A stretch of 64,000 bases of DNA from Demequina sp. NBRC 110055 (GCF_002090135.1 NZ_BBRL01000006.1:62001-126000), one strand, 5' to 3'; numbered from the stretch's first letter, positions 52,238 through 61,970 are shown. Made by a program: numbers and translations. Notes: a model not told the origin generated them from the sequence alone.

Positions 52238-53437
52238 CTAGGCCGACGACCCCGGCGGCTGATCGGCGCCATCGACGACGACGGTGTCGCGGCCGGACTG
52301 CTTGGCGCGGTACATCGCCGCATCGGCACGCTCGACCACCATCTCGACCGTATCCCGCTCGCGAACGTGCGAGATGCCATAGCTGACGGTCGTCGCGGGT
52401 AGGCGGTCCGTGCGCAGCAGCCAGGTCAGCCGGTCGTTGAGTTCGTCCATACGACGGCGGGCGGCGTCGGCATCGACTCCGATCAGGGCCAGGGCGAACT
52501 CCTCGCCGCCGAGCCGGCCCGCAATCTCGCCGCGCTGCAACACGTCGGCCATCGCCGTGCCGAACGCGAGGAGCACCGCATCGCCCACGGCATGACCGCG
52601 GGAGTCGTTGATCGCCTTGAAGTGGTCGATGTCGGCCACGACGATCGCGATGCTGTCACCCGAGCGCACTCTGTTTTCGATGAGCGCCCGCGCGCCGTCC
52701 ATCCATGCCGCCCGCCCCAGCACGTGGGTGAGGTCGTCGTGGGCCACTTGGCGGCGCAGTTCCTGCGTGCGCTGGTCGTAGCCGAGCGCGGACACCGTAA
52801 AGGTCACCGCCACGAGGCACACCTGTAACACGATGGTGGTGGGTCCGGTGCCCACCACCGCAGTGAAGACCTCGGACTCTGGTCCGAGCGCCACGAACAA
52901 CAGGGTGCGCAACCCGTAGAAGGCGCTGAGGAGAGCGGCGGCGAGACCGGACACGATCAGCGCGACCAGCGCCTCCTCATCATTGCGGCGGTCGGGGAGT
53001 TCGCGTCGGTCCTGCCACACACGGAACATGTCCCACGCCGCGAGGCCAAAGCAGGTGGCCATGACGGCAAACATCGGGCCGTTTCCCGCCCAGGTGTTCG
53101 TGGCAGGATCGTCGAAGAATGCGGCGACCAACACGACCACGGAGACGCCCACCATCCAGCGCGGGTGCGCCCCCCGGCCTCGCAGCGACCGCGTCGCAAA
53201 CCACACCGAGAAGGCACCCCAGACGGTGGTCATTGATGACACCGGGTTGGTGATGACCTGAGCGGGCGTGCCGTTCAACAGCAACAGGAGCGGGCCGATG
53301 CTCGACCACACCAGCGACATGGTCCACCAGCCGGCAAACGGGGATCGCGTGGGGCGATAGACGCCGACCCAGAACAACGCAAGGACGACGAGGGAAACAA
53401 TGCCGAGTGTGATCCTGAGGGTCATCACATCGAGCAC
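52238..53437 (-). CDS. Membrane-bound diguanylate cyclase (GGDEF)
   Basis: 399 residues. Six to seven N-terminal hydrophobic helices (about 1-210) form a MASE-like sensor. The C-terminal catalytic domain has DDLTHVLGRAAW, VVADIDHFKAINDSRGHAVGD, GRLGGEEFALAL (about 307) and VSYGISH; the GGEEF site is intact, so it should make c-di-GMP. The five residues before GGEEF are preceded by QRGE, not RxxD, so the inhibitory I-site is absent. GTG 53437 has TAATCT 6 nt upstream. Confidence 0.88.
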   Translation of the reverse strand: MLDVMTLRITLGIVSLVVLALFWVGVYRPTRSPFAGWWTMSLVWSSIGPLLLLLNGTPAQVITNPVSSMTTVWGAFSVWFATRSLRGRGAHPRWMVGVSVVVLVAAFFDDPATNTWAGNGPMFAVMATCFGLAAWDMFRVWQDRRELPDRRNDEEALVALIVSGLAAALLSAFYGLRTLLFVALGPESEVFTAVVGTGPTTIVLQVCLVAVTFTVSALGYDQRTQELRRQVAHDDLTHVLGRAAWMDGARALIENRVRSGDSIAIVVADIDHFKAINDSRGHAVGDAVLLAFGTAMADVLQRGEIAGRLGGEEFALALIGVDADAARRRMDELNDRLTWLLRTDRLPATTVSYGISHVRERDTVEMVVERADAAMYRAKQSGRDTVVVDGADQPPGSSA

Positions 53438-53443
53438 CCGCTG

Positions 53444-53449
53444 AGATTA
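53444..53449 (-). promoter_or_regulatory. -10 element TAATCT of the GGDEF gene
   Basis: TAATCT, 6 nt before GTG 53437 on the minus strand. Confidence 0.55.
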
Positions 53450-53518
53450 CCGTGCAGGAGCCCCACCGTCCTAGACGCGCGTGGCCCACATCACTGCGCA
53501 CACCGGCTCTGTGCCGCC

Positions 53519-53524
53519 TATCCT
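53519..53524 (+). promoter_or_regulatory. -10 element TATCCT of the DUF1801 gene
   Basis: TATCCT, 6 nt before GTG 53531. Confidence 0.55.
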
Positions 53525-53530
53525 GGCCCC

Positions 53531-53941
53531 GTGGCAGGCAACGCGACGCGTCCCACGGACGTCCCCGTCGAGGATTTCCTCGCGACCGTGACGCACGCGC
53601 GCCGCCGCGCGGAAGGCACGGCACTCGTGGCGCTGATGTGTGAGGTCACGGGAGAGCCCGCCGTGATGTGGGGGCCGAGCATCATCGGGTTTGGCACCTA
53701 CCACTACCGCTACGCGAGCGGTCGCGAGGGCGACATGCCACGCGTGGGCTTCTCACCGCGCAGCGGGCAGCTCGCCTTCTACGGGCTCCAGGACCACCAG
53801 GCGTCGAGCGCAGTGCTTGAGCGGCTCGGCCCTCACACCACGGGAGCCTCGTGCGTGTACGTGAAACGCCTCGACACCATCGACCTCGAGGTGTTGCGCG
53901 ACCTGGTCGGCCTCGCCTTTCAGGCCCACGCGAGTCAGTAG
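53531..53941 (+). CDS. DUF1801 (YdhG/YjbR-like) protein
   Basis: 136 residues. The stretch ALMCEVTGEPAVMWGPSIIGFGTYHYRYASGREGDMPRVGFSPRSGQLAFYG is the diagnostic DUF1801 sequence. A small soluble protein of unknown function found next to many regulators and enzymes. Leaderless start at GTG 53531. Its stop codon overlaps the -10 of the next gene. Confidence 0.85.
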   Translation: MAGNATRPTDVPVEDFLATVTHARRRAEGTALVALMCEVTGEPAVMWGPSIIGFGTYHYRYASGREGDMPRVGFSPRSGQLAFYGLQDHQASSAVLERLGPHTTGASCVYVKRLDTIDLEVLRDLVGLAFQAHASQ

Positions 53942-53944
53942 GCT
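53939..53944 (+). promoter_or_regulatory. -10 element TAGGCT overlapping a stop codon
   Basis: TAGGCT covers the TAG stop of the DUF1801 gene and lies 6 nt before ATG 53951. Confidence 0.5.
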
Positions 53945-53950
53945 CGGCGC

Positions 53951-54514
53951 ATGATCGCCATGCGCTACTCCATCGCCCTTCCCCGCGACTACGACATGAC
54001 GCTCATCCGTCGCCGTGTGGCCGAGCGTGGCCACGCCCTCGACGAGTACGACGGACTGGTCCTGAAGGCCTACTGCATGAGCGAAGTGGGGGTGAACGGT
54101 GCCACAGCGAACGAATATGCGCCCGTCTACGTGTGGGCGAACACCTCCCGCATGGGTCGCTTCCTGTGGGGCGGCGACGGCTTTCAGGGCATCGAGGCAG
54201 ACTTCGGTCGCCCGCGCGTAGACCTGTGGCCCGTCGCCAGCATGCACCTGAACGCCGCCGGCGCCCGCGAGGCCACTACCGCGGTGTTTACGCGCGCGCC
54301 CGCGCATGTCGACGAGACGTGGGCCGACGCCGCCGACCGGCTGCGTACCGACGCGAACGCGACGGCCCTCAAGCGTGACGCGCGCGCGAGCGTCCGCGCG
54401 CTCGACGCCGCCACCGGCGACGCCATCGGCTTCGACCTCCTGATGGGTCGGCCGCGACGCACCGACGGCCACGTGTATGAGGTCGCACACGTCAGCGCAC
54501 CCACGCGCGGCTAA
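53951..54514 (+). CDS. DUF4865 family protein
   Basis: 187 residues. MRYSIALPRDYDMTLIRRRVAERGHALDEYDGLVLKAYCMSE and GFQGIEADFGRPRVDLW match DUF4865, a family of unknown function often near regulators and hydrolases. Small, soluble, probably monooxygenase-like in fold by the ABM-type layout of the first half (inference). Leaderless start with its own -10; it may also be read from the previous gene. Confidence 0.8.
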   Translation: MIAMRYSIALPRDYDMTLIRRRVAERGHALDEYDGLVLKAYCMSEVGVNGATANEYAPVYVWANTSRMGRFLWGGDGFQGIEADFGRPRVDLWPVASMHLNAAGAREATTAVFTRAPAHVDETWADAADRLRTDANATALKRDARASVRALDAATGDAIGFDLLMGRPRRTDGHVYEVAHVSAPTRG

Positions 54515-54548
54515 GCCGGCCCTCGCGCGGTGAGCCGCCCGTGACTCG

Positions 54549-56069
54549 CTAGCGCTTGCGCGCCCGCTTTTCGCGCACCCGCACGGAGATCTGAATGGGG
54601 GTGCCCTCGAAGCCGAACTGTTCGCGCAGGCGACGCTCGATGAAGCGCCGGTACGTCGGCTCGAGGAAGCCCGAGGCGAAGATCACGAAGCGTGGCGGTC
54701 GGTTGGACGCCTGAGTCGCGAACAGGATCTTGGGCTGCTTGCCCGAGCGCACGGGGTGCGGGTGCTCCGCGACCAACTCACCCAGGAACGAGTTGAGCCG
54801 GCCGGTCGAGATGCGCTGATCCCACGAGCCGAGCGCCAGGTCGATCGACGGCACAAGGCGGTTGGTGTGCCAGCCGGTGCGCGCCGAGAGGTTGACTCGC
54901 GGCGCCCACGTGAGCTGGACCAGGTCCTTCTCGATGGACCGCTCGAGCAAGAAGCGCTCGTCCTCGCCCACCAGGTCCCACTTGTTGAACACAAGCACCA
55001 AAGCCTTGCCCGACTCCACGACCTGCGTGATGACGCGCGTGTCCTGCTCGGTCAGCGGCGTCGACGCGTCGAGCAGCACGAGGGCAACCTCGGTGCGGTC
55101 GATCGCGGCGCCCGTGCGCAGCGACGCATAGAAGTCCGCACCCTTGGTCTGGTGGACGCGACGGCGGATGCCGGCGGTGTCCACGAGGGTCCAGCGGCGG
55201 TCGCCGATCTCGACGACCTCGTCAACGGGGTCCCGGGTGGTGCCGGCCTCCTCGTTCACCACCACGCGGTTTTCACCCGCGAGTTGATTGAGCAGCGAAC
55301 TCTTGCCGACGTTGGGCCGGCCCACGAGCGCGATGCGGCGCGGCGCATCGGGGTCGATCTCGACCTGGGGCATCTCAGTGGGCAGCGCCGCCACAGCGGC
55401 GTCGAGCAGGTCGCCGGTGCCGCGTCCGTGGAGGGCGGAGACGGGATACGGCTCGCCCAGTCCGAGGTTCCACAAGGCGGCCGCCTCGAGCTCGCCTTGA
55501 GGACCGTCAACCTTGTTGGCCACTAGCACCACGGGCTTCTTGGAGGCGCGCAGCAGTCGCACCACATGCTCGTCGGAGGCCGTGGCCCCCACGGTCGCGT
55601 CCACCACGAACAGGACCGCGTCTGCCATGTCGATGGCGACCTCGGCCTGCTGCGCGACGGAGAGATCCAGGCCCTGGACCTTCGCCTCCCAGCCGCCGGT
55701 GTCCATCAGCATGAAGTCACGCCCGGCCCACTCCGCGCGGTACGACACGCGGTCACGGGTCACGCCAGGGGTGTCCTCGACAACGGCGAGGCGCTTCCCG
55801 ATGATGCGGTTGACCAGCGTGGATTTGCCGACGTTGGGGCGGCCGATGATCGCGAGGGTGGGCAGCGCCTCTTCCGTGTCGACGGGCTCCTCGCCGGCAA
55901 GCGTCGCGAGGTCGTCGTCCGTCAGTTCGTAGGCGTCGAGGCCCGCGCGCAGCGCCGCCTCGCGCACCTCGTCGAGGCTCTCCGCGGGGTCCGAGGGCAC
56001 CTCGACGCGCTCGGGTACGTCCTCGAGGCCGCGATACTCAGTGTCGCCGTACTCGGTCTCGTCCGTCAT
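54549..56069 (-). CDS. der: Ribosome-assembly GTPase Der (EngA)
   Basis: 506 residues. Two tandem GTPase domains, each with a G1 (GRPNVGKST near 78 and GRPNVGKSS near 250), DTGGW / DTAGI (G3) and NKVD / NKWD (G4), then the C-terminal KH-like domain (about 400-506). An acidic N-terminal extension of about 65 residues is usual in actinobacterial Der. Needed for 50S subunit maturation. ATGA overlap with the acyltransferase gene upstream, so it ends the coupled operon. Confidence 0.95.
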   Translation of the reverse strand: MTDETEYGDTEYRGLEDVPERVEVPSDPAESLDEVREAALRAGLDAYELTDDDLATLAGEEPVDTEEALPTLAIIGRPNVGKSTLVNRIIGKRLAVVEDTPGVTRDRVSYRAEWAGRDFMLMDTGGWEAKVQGLDLSVAQQAEVAIDMADAVLFVVDATVGATASDEHVVRLLRASKKPVVLVANKVDGPQGELEAAALWNLGLGEPYPVSALHGRGTGDLLDAAVAALPTEMPQVEIDPDAPRRIALVGRPNVGKSSLLNQLAGENRVVVNEEAGTTRDPVDEVVEIGDRRWTLVDTAGIRRRVHQTKGADFYASLRTGAAIDRTEVALVLLDASTPLTEQDTRVITQVVESGKALVLVFNKWDLVGEDERFLLERSIEKDLVQLTWAPRVNLSARTGWHTNRLVPSIDLALGSWDQRISTGRLNSFLGELVAEHPHPVRSGKQPKILFATQASNRPPRFVIFASGFLEPTYRRFIERRLREQFGFEGTPIQISVRVREKRARKR

Positions 56070-56752
56070 GAGGTCTCCTTGAGGTTCGCCGCCTCGTCGA
56101 GGGGCAGCGTGAGGTCGGTGGTGGCGAGGGTCGCGTCGATGCGCGCACGCAATTCCTCGGCGAGCCGCGCCTGCGCCGCCTCCTGACGTGCGCGGCCCTT
56201 GAGACTCGCGTCGAGATCGAGCGTGAATGCCTCGCCGAACTCCACGAGGATACGCCGTCCTGGGCGCGGCCACACGCCCGTGGGTTCACCGGTGTGCCGG
56301 GTGCCGACCAGCGCGGTGGGCACGAGGGGCGCTCCCGACTGGATGGCGAGCCATGCGGCACCGCCGTGCACGGCATCGGCCCTGCCCGCTCCCCTGGTGC
56401 CCTCGGGAAAGACCCCGACGACGTCGCCGCGGCGCAACACCGCGAGCCCTTGGGCGAGCGCGTCGCGTCCCGCATCGACGACCTCGATCTGTTGGGCACC
56501 CCGCAGCAACACGCCGAGCACGCCGTGAAACATGTGGCTGCCGATGAGGAAGTGGGAGCCGCGCGGGATGATGCCGTGAAGGACGGGACCGTCGATGAGG
56601 CCCACGTGGTTGCCGATGACGACGACGGGACCCGACGCGGGGATGTTCTCCACCCCGCGCACCTCGGTGCGCCACAGGCCCTTGGCGAGCGCGCGTCCCA
56701 CCCACCGGGACCAACGCGGCCCCCAGCGGCTCGGGACGCGCGCGTCGCTCAC
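56066..56752 (-). CDS. 1-acyl-sn-glycerol-3-phosphate acyltransferase
   Basis: 228 residues. Acyltransferase motifs NHVGLIDGP (NHX4D; about 48-56) and FPEGTRG (about 116-122), and [12 protein letters not shown]. Transfers acyl chains to glycerolipids at the membrane (PlsC-type). GTG start at 56752, overlapping the cmk stop codon (56749-56752), and ATGA overlap with der. Confidence 0.88.
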   Translation of the reverse strand: MSDARVPSRWGPRWSRWVGRALAKGLWRTEVRGVENIPASGPVVVIGNHVGLIDGPVLHGIIPRGSHFLIGSHMFHGVLGVLLRGAQQIEVVDAGRDALAQGLAVLRRGDVVGVFPEGTRGAGRADAVHGGAAWLAIQSGAPLVPTALVGTRHTGEPTGVWPRPGRRILVEFGEAFTLDLDASLKGRARQEAAQARLAEELRARIDATLATTDLTLPLDEAANLKETS

Positions 56753-57426
56753 GCCTGCGCCTCGGCGGCGCGATCGAGGACGGCCTGCACGGCCTCCTCG
56801 ATCGTGAGGTCGGTGGTGTCGAGGGTGAGGACGCCGTCGGCGGCCTCGTGGAAGCTCACCACGGTGGCGTCCTTCTTGTCGCGGCCCAGCACGGCCTCGC
56901 GGACGGTGGCGAGGTCGGCGCCCTCGCCCGCCCGGCGCGCGACTCGGACCTCGTCGTCCGCGGTCATGAGGATGCGCACGTCGGCCTCGGGTGCAATGAC
57001 GGTCGTGATGTCACGCCCCTCGGCCACCACACCCTTGCCGCCCGAGCGTCCGCCCGTGAGCTCCGCCGCGATGACGTCGCGCTGCATCTGCTGCAGGATC
57101 GGACGCGCCTCGAGGTTCGTGGCGACCTTCGACACCGTCAGCGCGACGGTGTCGGTGCGGATCAGCGCGGAGACATCCTCGCCGTCCAGCATGACGCGCG
57201 GGTTGGCGGGGTCGAGCACGAGTTCGACGTTCATGGTGGCCACCATCGATGCCACGTCGGAGGACACGGAGAAGTCGACGCCCTCCCGCAGGCACGCGAG
57301 TGTCGCCACCCGGTAGGTGGCGCCCGTGTCGAAGTACGCCAGGCCCAGGCGCTTGGCGGCCTCGCGAGACACGGTGGACTTGCCGGTGCCGGCGGGCCCG
57401 TCAATGGCGATGACGATTCCGGTCAT
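56749..57426 (-). CDS. cmk: (d)CMP kinase
   Basis: 225 residues. P-loop IDGPAGTGKSTVSREAAKRLG (about 9-28), YFDTGATYR, VVAEGRDITTVI and RDKKD, all conserved in bacterial CMP kinase. Phosphorylates CMP and dCMP. It overlaps the tyrA gene (ATGA 57423-57426) and lies in the aroH-tyrA-cmk-plsC-der block common in actinobacteria. Confidence 0.95.
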   Translation of the reverse strand: MTGIVIAIDGPAGTGKSTVSREAAKRLGLAYFDTGATYRVATLACLREGVDFSVSSDVASMVATMNVELVLDPANPRVMLDGEDVSALIRTDTVALTVSKVATNLEARPILQQMQRDVIAAELTGGRSGGKGVVAEGRDITTVIAPEADVRILMTADDEVRVARRAGEGADLATVREAVLGRDKKDATVVSFHEAADGVLTLDTTDLTIEEAVQAVLDRAAEAQA

Positions 57427-58511
57427 GGTGAAGCGATCTCCCAGTGTTGTGCGGTCAGCGCCTCCACGAGGGCGGGTGCGCTTTCGGGTAGGACGTGCAG
57501 CGTCGTGAGACCCACGGGCTGACGCGGTGAATGCTCGATGGTGATGTCCTCGACGTTGACGGCGGCCGCCTCCGCATCGGTCAGCAGGCGCAGCAACTGG
57601 CCGGGACGGTCGGGAACGATCACGGTGACGGCCACCCAGTCGCGGGTGGCGCCGCCGTGCTTGCCGGGAATGCGAGCGACCTCCATACGGCCGCGCTCGA
57701 TGAGATCCGTGAGGGCCTCGCCAATGTCGTCGGCGTCGCGCACGTCTTCGAGGTCAGCGATGATGTGCTCGAGCGTCGTGACGAGGGAATGAGAGTTCAG
57801 CCGCGCAATGTCGGCCCACATGGCGGGCTCGGACGCCGCGATCCGCGTCACGTCTCTCAGTCCCTGGCCCGCCAGGGCGACGTCATTGCCGGTGAGCGGG
57901 CCCAGGGCTGCCGCGACCGCAGACGCGGCCACCTGGGGTGCGTGGGAGACGCGCGCCACCGCGGCGTCGTGCGCCTCGGCGTCCATCTCGACCACGTCCG
58001 CCTGCAGCGTGCGCGCGACGGCGCTCACGAGGTCCACGGCGGCGCGCGGTGCCTCGCCGGCGCACACGACCCATGGCCGCGCCTTGAAGAGGTCTCCTTG
58101 GGCGGCGCGGCCGCCCGAAATCTCGCGCCCAGCCATGGGATGCGAACCGACGTAGCGCTCCCCCAGCCCCGCCGCGACGGCCGCGCGCGCCAGCGGGCCC
58201 TTGACCGACGCCACGTCGGTGACGACCGCCTCGGGCCACGCACGCAGGGAGGCCACCACGGCATCGGCCGCCGCGGAGGGAGGCACGGCGACGACGACCA
58301 GGTGAGGGCGCGGAGCGTCACCCGTGAGGGCGCCGCCGGCGCCGATGGCGTGCGCGAGGCGTTCGGCCTGCGGGTCGGCGTCGGAGATGGTGACGGACCA
58401 CCCCTCCGCAGTCAGGCCGATGCCGACCGAGGCGCCGATGAGTCCGGCGCCGACGATGTGCACGCGAGCGTCGCTCGCCGCCTCCGGCAACGCGCCCTGT
58501 CGAGTCGTCAC
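57423..58511 (-). CDS. tyrA: Prephenate dehydrogenase
   Basis: 362 residues. NAD site VHIVGAGLIGASVGIGLTAEG (about 17-37), SHPMAGREISG (about 130), ALAGQGLRDVTRIA, and a C-terminal ACT domain (about 290-362) likely for feedback control. Converts prephenate to 4-hydroxyphenylpyruvate for tyrosine. GTG start 58511 overlaps the chorismate mutase stop (58508), so the two consecutive pathway steps are coupled. Confidence 0.93.
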   Translation of the reverse strand: MTTRQGALPEAASDARVHIVGAGLIGASVGIGLTAEGWSVTISDADPQAERLAHAIGAGGALTGDAPRPHLVVVAVPPSAAADAVVASLRAWPEAVVTDVASVKGPLARAAVAAGLGERYVGSHPMAGREISGGRAAQGDLFKARPWVVCAGEAPRAAVDLVSAVARTLQADVVEMDAEAHDAAVARVSHAPQVAASAVAAALGPLTGNDVALAGQGLRDVTRIAASEPAMWADIARLNSHSLVTTLEHIIADLEDVRDADDIGEALTDLIERGRMEVARIPGKHGGATRDWVAVTVIVPDRPGQLLRLLTDAEAAAVNVEDITIEHSPRQPVGLTTLHVLPESAPALVEALTAQHWEIASP

Positions 58512-58870
58512 TGCGCGATGTCCCGGCGCAGCCGCACGGCCTCGTGGAGGTACGTGTGCTTGACCTCCGAGCGCGGCATGTCGACGTCCGCATGCATCAT
58601 GACCCGCACCACGAGCGGCAATGCCGTGGGCACCGCCATCTCGACGGCGCACATGAGCGGCACGTCGGCGAAGCCCATCTCACGGGCGGCGGCAGCGGGA
58701 AAATCCGAGACGATGTCGGGAGTGCACGTGAAGAACACGGAGATGACGTCGTCAGGGGTGAGGCCGTTGGCGGCCATCATCTGCGCGACGAGTTCCTGAG
58801 TGCGCGCGTGCAGGTGGTCCTTGGCGTCGCCCTCGAGCGAGGTGGCTCCGCGAATCGCTCGGGTCGTCAT
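58508..58870 (-). CDS. aroH: Chorismate mutase (AroH type)
   Basis: 120 residues from ATG 58870. RAIRGATSLEGD, VISVFFTCTPDI and PLMCAVEMAVPTALPLVVRVMMHAD are the monofunctional AroH-fold mutase signature, with the catalytic Arg residues of the first motif. Makes prephenate for tyrA. TACGAT lies 7 nt before ATG 58870, favouring it over ATG 58879, so the operon aroH-tyrA-cmk-plsC-der probably starts here. Confidence 0.92.
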   Translation of the reverse strand: MTTRAIRGATSLEGDAKDHLHARTQELVAQMMAANGLTPDDVISVFFTCTPDIVSDFPAAAAREMGFADVPLMCAVEMAVPTALPLVVRVMMHADVDMPRSEVKHTYLHEAVRLRRDIAQ

Positions 58871-58877
58871 GGCGTCC

Positions 58878-58883
58878 ATCGTA
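58878..58883 (-). promoter_or_regulatory. -10 element TACGAT of the aroH-der operon
   Basis: TACGAT, 7 nt before ATG 58870. Confidence 0.55.
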
Positions 58884-58922
58884 TCGGGGCGCGTGCCCGA
58901 TCCCGACGCGACAGGGAACCGG

Positions 58923-59669
58923 CTAGAGACCCGCGGCCTTCATCAGGGATCCCAGCTCCTCGCGGGTGAGCCGACGCAGCTCACCGGGGCCCAGATTGCC
59001 CAGGGTGATGGGTCCGAAGCGGGTGCGCACCAGGTCCACGACGGGGAAGCCCACCTTGTCGAACATGCGGCGCACAATGCGGTTGCGGCCCTCATGCAGT
59101 TCGACCTCGACGAGTGAGTGTCCCTGGGACACGTCGAGGATCTGGCACGACGCGACCCTCACCGGTCCGTCCTCGAGGTCCACGCCCGCGCGCAGTTTGG
59201 TTCCCAGGTTGGGTGGCACGGAGCCCGCCACCTTCGCGACGTATACCTTCGACACGCCGTGGGTGGGGTGCGCCAACCGGTTCGCGAGCTCGCCGTCGTT
59301 GGTCAGCAGCAGCACCCCGGTGGTCTCGGCATCCAGGCGGCCCACGTGGAACAGTCGCTCCGGGAACTCGCTGACGTAGTCGTCCAGCGCCGGTCGGCCC
59401 TGAGGGTCGGACATGGTCGACACCACGCCGCGCGGCTTGTTGAGCACCACCGTCAGCGCGTCATCGTCCACGGAAATGCGCTGACCCTTGACCTCGATCA
59501 CGACCTCGGCGGGGTTGACGCGGACGCCCAACTGGTCGACGACCTCGCCGTTGACCTTGACGAGGCCACGCTCGATCAGCACCTCACACTTGCGTCGCGA
59601 GCCAACCCCTGCTGAGGCGAGCACCTTTTGCAGGCGAACGCCCTCGGGACGGTGAATCTCGAGGTCCAT
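58923..59669 (-). CDS. rluB: Pseudouridine synthase RluB/RsuA type
   Basis: 248 residues. S4 RNA-binding domain (RLQKVLASAGVGSRRKCEVLIERGLVKVNGEVV, about 12-45) and catalytic GRLDAETTGVLLLTNDGE (about 110-127) with the Asp; RLDAxTTGLL is the RsuA/RluB motif. Modifies a uridine in 23S (RluB) or 16S rRNA. It overlaps scpB by a base, so follows scpA-scpB as part of the parA-scpA-scpB-rluB block. Confidence 0.92.
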   Translation of the reverse strand: MDLEIHRPEGVRLQKVLASAGVGSRRKCEVLIERGLVKVNGEVVDQLGVRVNPAEVVIEVKGQRISVDDDALTVVLNKPRGVVSTMSDPQGRPALDDYVSEFPERLFHVGRLDAETTGVLLLTNDGELANRLAHPTHGVSKVYVAKVAGSVPPNLGTKLRAGVDLEDGPVRVASCQILDVSQGHSLVEVELHEGRNRIVRRMFDKVGFPVVDLVRTRFGPITLGNLGPGELRRLTREELGSLMKAAGL

Positions 59670-60214
59670 TAGCGGCCCTCCCCATCGATGTCGGCAAGAT
59701 CAGGCAAGTATGGGGCGAGTTCGGGAAGCTCGTCGAGCGAGCCCAGCCCCATGCGCTCAAGGAACTCCGTGGTGGTGCCGTACTGCAGCGCGCCTGCCAC
59801 CTCGCCGACCTCGGTGACGAGGCCGCGAGCCGCGAGCGTCTTCATGACGGAATCCACGTTCACGCCACGCACCTGCGACACCTGCCCGCGCGTGACGGGC
59901 TGGCGGTAGGCGACCACGGCGAGCGTCTCGAGCGCGGCCTGAGAGAGCCGCGCAGACTGGCCGTCGACCACGAACGCCCCTACGGCATCGGCATACAGCC
60001 TGGAGGAGTAGATGCGCCAGCGCTCGTCAACCTCGCGCAACTCGAAGCCTCGCGGTCGGTCCGGGTTCGCGTACTCGTCGCGCAGCGCATGCAGGGTGTC
60101 GATGACCTGCTCGGTCGGCACGTCGAGTGCCGTGGCGAGGTCCGCGGCGGCGACGGGTTCGTCGACGACCATCAGGATCGCCTCGATCGCTCCCGCGAGG
60201 TGTGTGTCAGCCAT
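59669..60214 (-). CDS. scpB: Segregation and condensation protein B
   Basis: 181 residues. Winged-helix pair: LAGAIEAILMVVDEPVAAADLATALDV and LSQAALETLAVVAYRQPVTRGQVSQVRGVNVDSVMKTLAARGLVTEVG. Kleisin-interacting subunit with ScpA and SMC in chromosome condensation. ATG 60214 is inside the scpA end (60207-60214 overlap), so the two are coupled. Confidence 0.93.
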   Translation of the reverse strand: MADTHLAGAIEAILMVVDEPVAAADLATALDVPTEQVIDTLHALRDEYANPDRPRGFELREVDERWRIYSSRLYADAVGAFVVDGQSARLSQAALETLAVVAYRQPVTRGQVSQVRGVNVDSVMKTLAARGLVTEVGEVAGALQYGTTTEFLERMGLGSLDELPELAPYLPDLADIDGEGR

Positions 60215-61118
60215 CGCTGTCCGGGTTTCCTTCCGTGGCGTCGGAGGGCGAGCCCTCATCTGCGGCATCGTCGAACTCGTCGGAGACCTCGACCTGGTCG
60301 GTGCCGCCGGTCCACCGGACCGTCAGCTCGCCGAGCGAGCGTACCTGGTCAAAGGCGACCACGGCCTCACGGAACAGCTCCAGCAACGCGAGGAAGCGCG
60401 CCACCACGACGTTGACGTGGTCGGCGTCGCGTACCAGCGAGCGGAACGTCATCACGTGCTCGCGCTGTAGGCGGCTCGTCACGACCGCCGCCTGCTCGCG
60501 CACCGACACCGCCGGGGCGTGCAGGTGAGCGAGGCTCACGCCCGTGTCGGTGGCCTTGGGCTGCAACGCGTGCGCCGCGAGGCGCGCGAGTTGCTCGGGC
60601 GTCACCGACCACACCAACTCGGGCAGCAGCATCGCGAAGTGCGGCTCGAGAGGGACGTCGCGCGGGATGCGCCGGGGCGCCTGCAACATCTCATCGAGAC
60701 TCCCCGCGACGGCCTTGAACGCGCGGTACTGCAGCAGCCGCGCGAACAGCAGGTCGCGCGCCTCCAGCAGTTCGAGGTCTTCGAGGTCGTCGACCTCGCC
60801 CTGGGGCAGCAGCCGGGCGGCCTTGAGGTCGAGCAGCGTCGCGGCCACGACGAGGAACTCGGAGGCCTGCGAGAGGTCCCAATCCTTGTCGCCGCCGCCG
60901 ATGATCGCCAGGAACTCGTCCGTCACCCGCGCCAATGCGACGTCGGTGATCTCCATCTCATGCTTCGAGATGAGGCTCAGGAGCAGGTCGAAGGGGCCCT
61001 CGAAGTTGTCTAGGTGGACGGAAAATGCCTCGCGTGGGGCCGCCGCCTCGGTGACGGCGCCGCCCGGCTCGCCAGGGGCATCGGCCCCCGTCACGGCGAC
61101 CGCGCCGTCACCCGCCAC
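60207..61118 (-). CDS. scpA: Segregation and condensation protein A
   Basis: 303 residues. FSVHLDNFEGPFDLLLSLISKHEMEITDVALARVTDEFL (about 33-70), YRAFKAVAGSLDEM and LLELFREAVVAF are diagnostic of kleisin ScpA. It bridges the SMC heads. GTG start at 61118, 5 nt after the parA stop. Acidic N- and C-terminal tails are longer than in Bacillus. Confidence 0.92.
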   Translation of the reverse strand: MAGDGAVAVTGADAPGEPGGAVTEAAAPREAFSVHLDNFEGPFDLLLSLISKHEMEITDVALARVTDEFLAIIGGGDKDWDLSQASEFLVVAATLLDLKAARLLPQGEVDDLEDLELLEARDLLFARLLQYRAFKAVAGSLDEMLQAPRRIPRDVPLEPHFAMLLPELVWSVTPEQLARLAAHALQPKATDTGVSLAHLHAPAVSVREQAAVVTSRLQREHVMTFRSLVRDADHVNVVVARFLALLELFREAVVAFDQVRSLGELTVRWTGGTDQVEVSDEFDDAADEGSPSDATEGNPDSDG

Positions 61119-61123
61119 GTGCG

Positions 61124-61939
61124 TCAGGCCGCGACGCCGCGCGCGACGAGCTCACGCGCGAGCTGACGGTAGGCGTGGGCGCCCGCGTGCTGCGGCGCGA
61201 ACGTGGTGATGGGTTCTGCGGCGACGGAGGCGTCCGGGAACTTGACGGTGCGGTGGATCATCGTCTCGGTGACCTTGTCGCCAAAGCCGTGGCGGACGCT
61301 TTCGACGACCTCCTGCGAGTGCAGGGTGCGGCCGTCGTAGAGCGTGGGGATGATGGCATCGATGGTCAGGCGCGGGTTGAGGCGGTCCTGCACCTTCGTG
61401 ATGGTCTCCACGAGCAGCGCGACGCCACGCATAGCGAAGTACTCGCTCGCGAGCGGGATGATGACGCCGTGCGCCGCCACCAGGGCGTTCACGGTGAGCA
61501 GGCCCAACGACGGCTGGCAGTCGATGAGGATGACGTCGTAGTCGTCCTCGACGCCGCGCAGCGCGCGATCGAGCGTGGACTCGCGCGCGACCTCGCCCAC
61601 CAGTTGCACCTCGGCCGCCGACAGGTCGATGTTGGCGGGCATGAGGTCGAGGTTGTCCACATTGGTGGCGACGATGACGTCCTCGGCCTTCACCGACGAC
61701 CGCATCAGCAGGTCGTAGATGGTGAGCTCGGCCTCGTTGGGGTTGACTCCCAGTCCAGCGGACGCCGCCCCCTGCGGGTCGAAGTCGACGACGAGCACCT
61801 TGCGGCCATACTCGGCGAGCGACGCGGCCAAATTGACGGTCGTCGTGGTCTTGCCCACGCCGCCCTTCTGGTTGCACAGCGCGACCACGCGCGCGGGACC
61901 GTGGCTGGCGAGGGCTGCGGGCTCAGGGAAGTCGGTCAC
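61124..61939 (-). CDS. parA: ParA-family chromosome-partitioning ATPase
   Basis: 271 residues. Deviant Walker A KGGVGKTT (about 24-31), VVDFDPQGAASAGLGV, and Walker B-like DVILIDCQPSLG. This copy sits next to scpA/scpB and xerD, away from the usual ori-proximal parAB, and no parB follows, so it is the orphan Soj/ParA type seen in many actinobacteria. GTG 61939 chosen: AAGG lies 8 nt upstream; GTG 61948 is an alternative. Confidence 0.9.
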   Translation of the reverse strand: MTDFPEPAALASHGPARVVALCNQKGGVGKTTTTVNLAASLAEYGRKVLVVDFDPQGAASAGLGVNPNEAELTIYDLLMRSSVKAEDVIVATNVDNLDLMPANIDLSAAEVQLVGEVARESTLDRALRGVEDDYDVILIDCQPSLGLLTVNALVAAHGVIIPLASEYFAMRGVALLVETITKVQDRLNPRLTIDAIIPTLYDGRTLHSQEVVESVRHGFGDKVTETMIHRTVKFPDASVAAEPITTFAPQHAGAHAYRQLARELVARGVAA

Positions 61940-61970
61940 GTGCCACACCTTACCGCCGGTCGCGGGGCGC

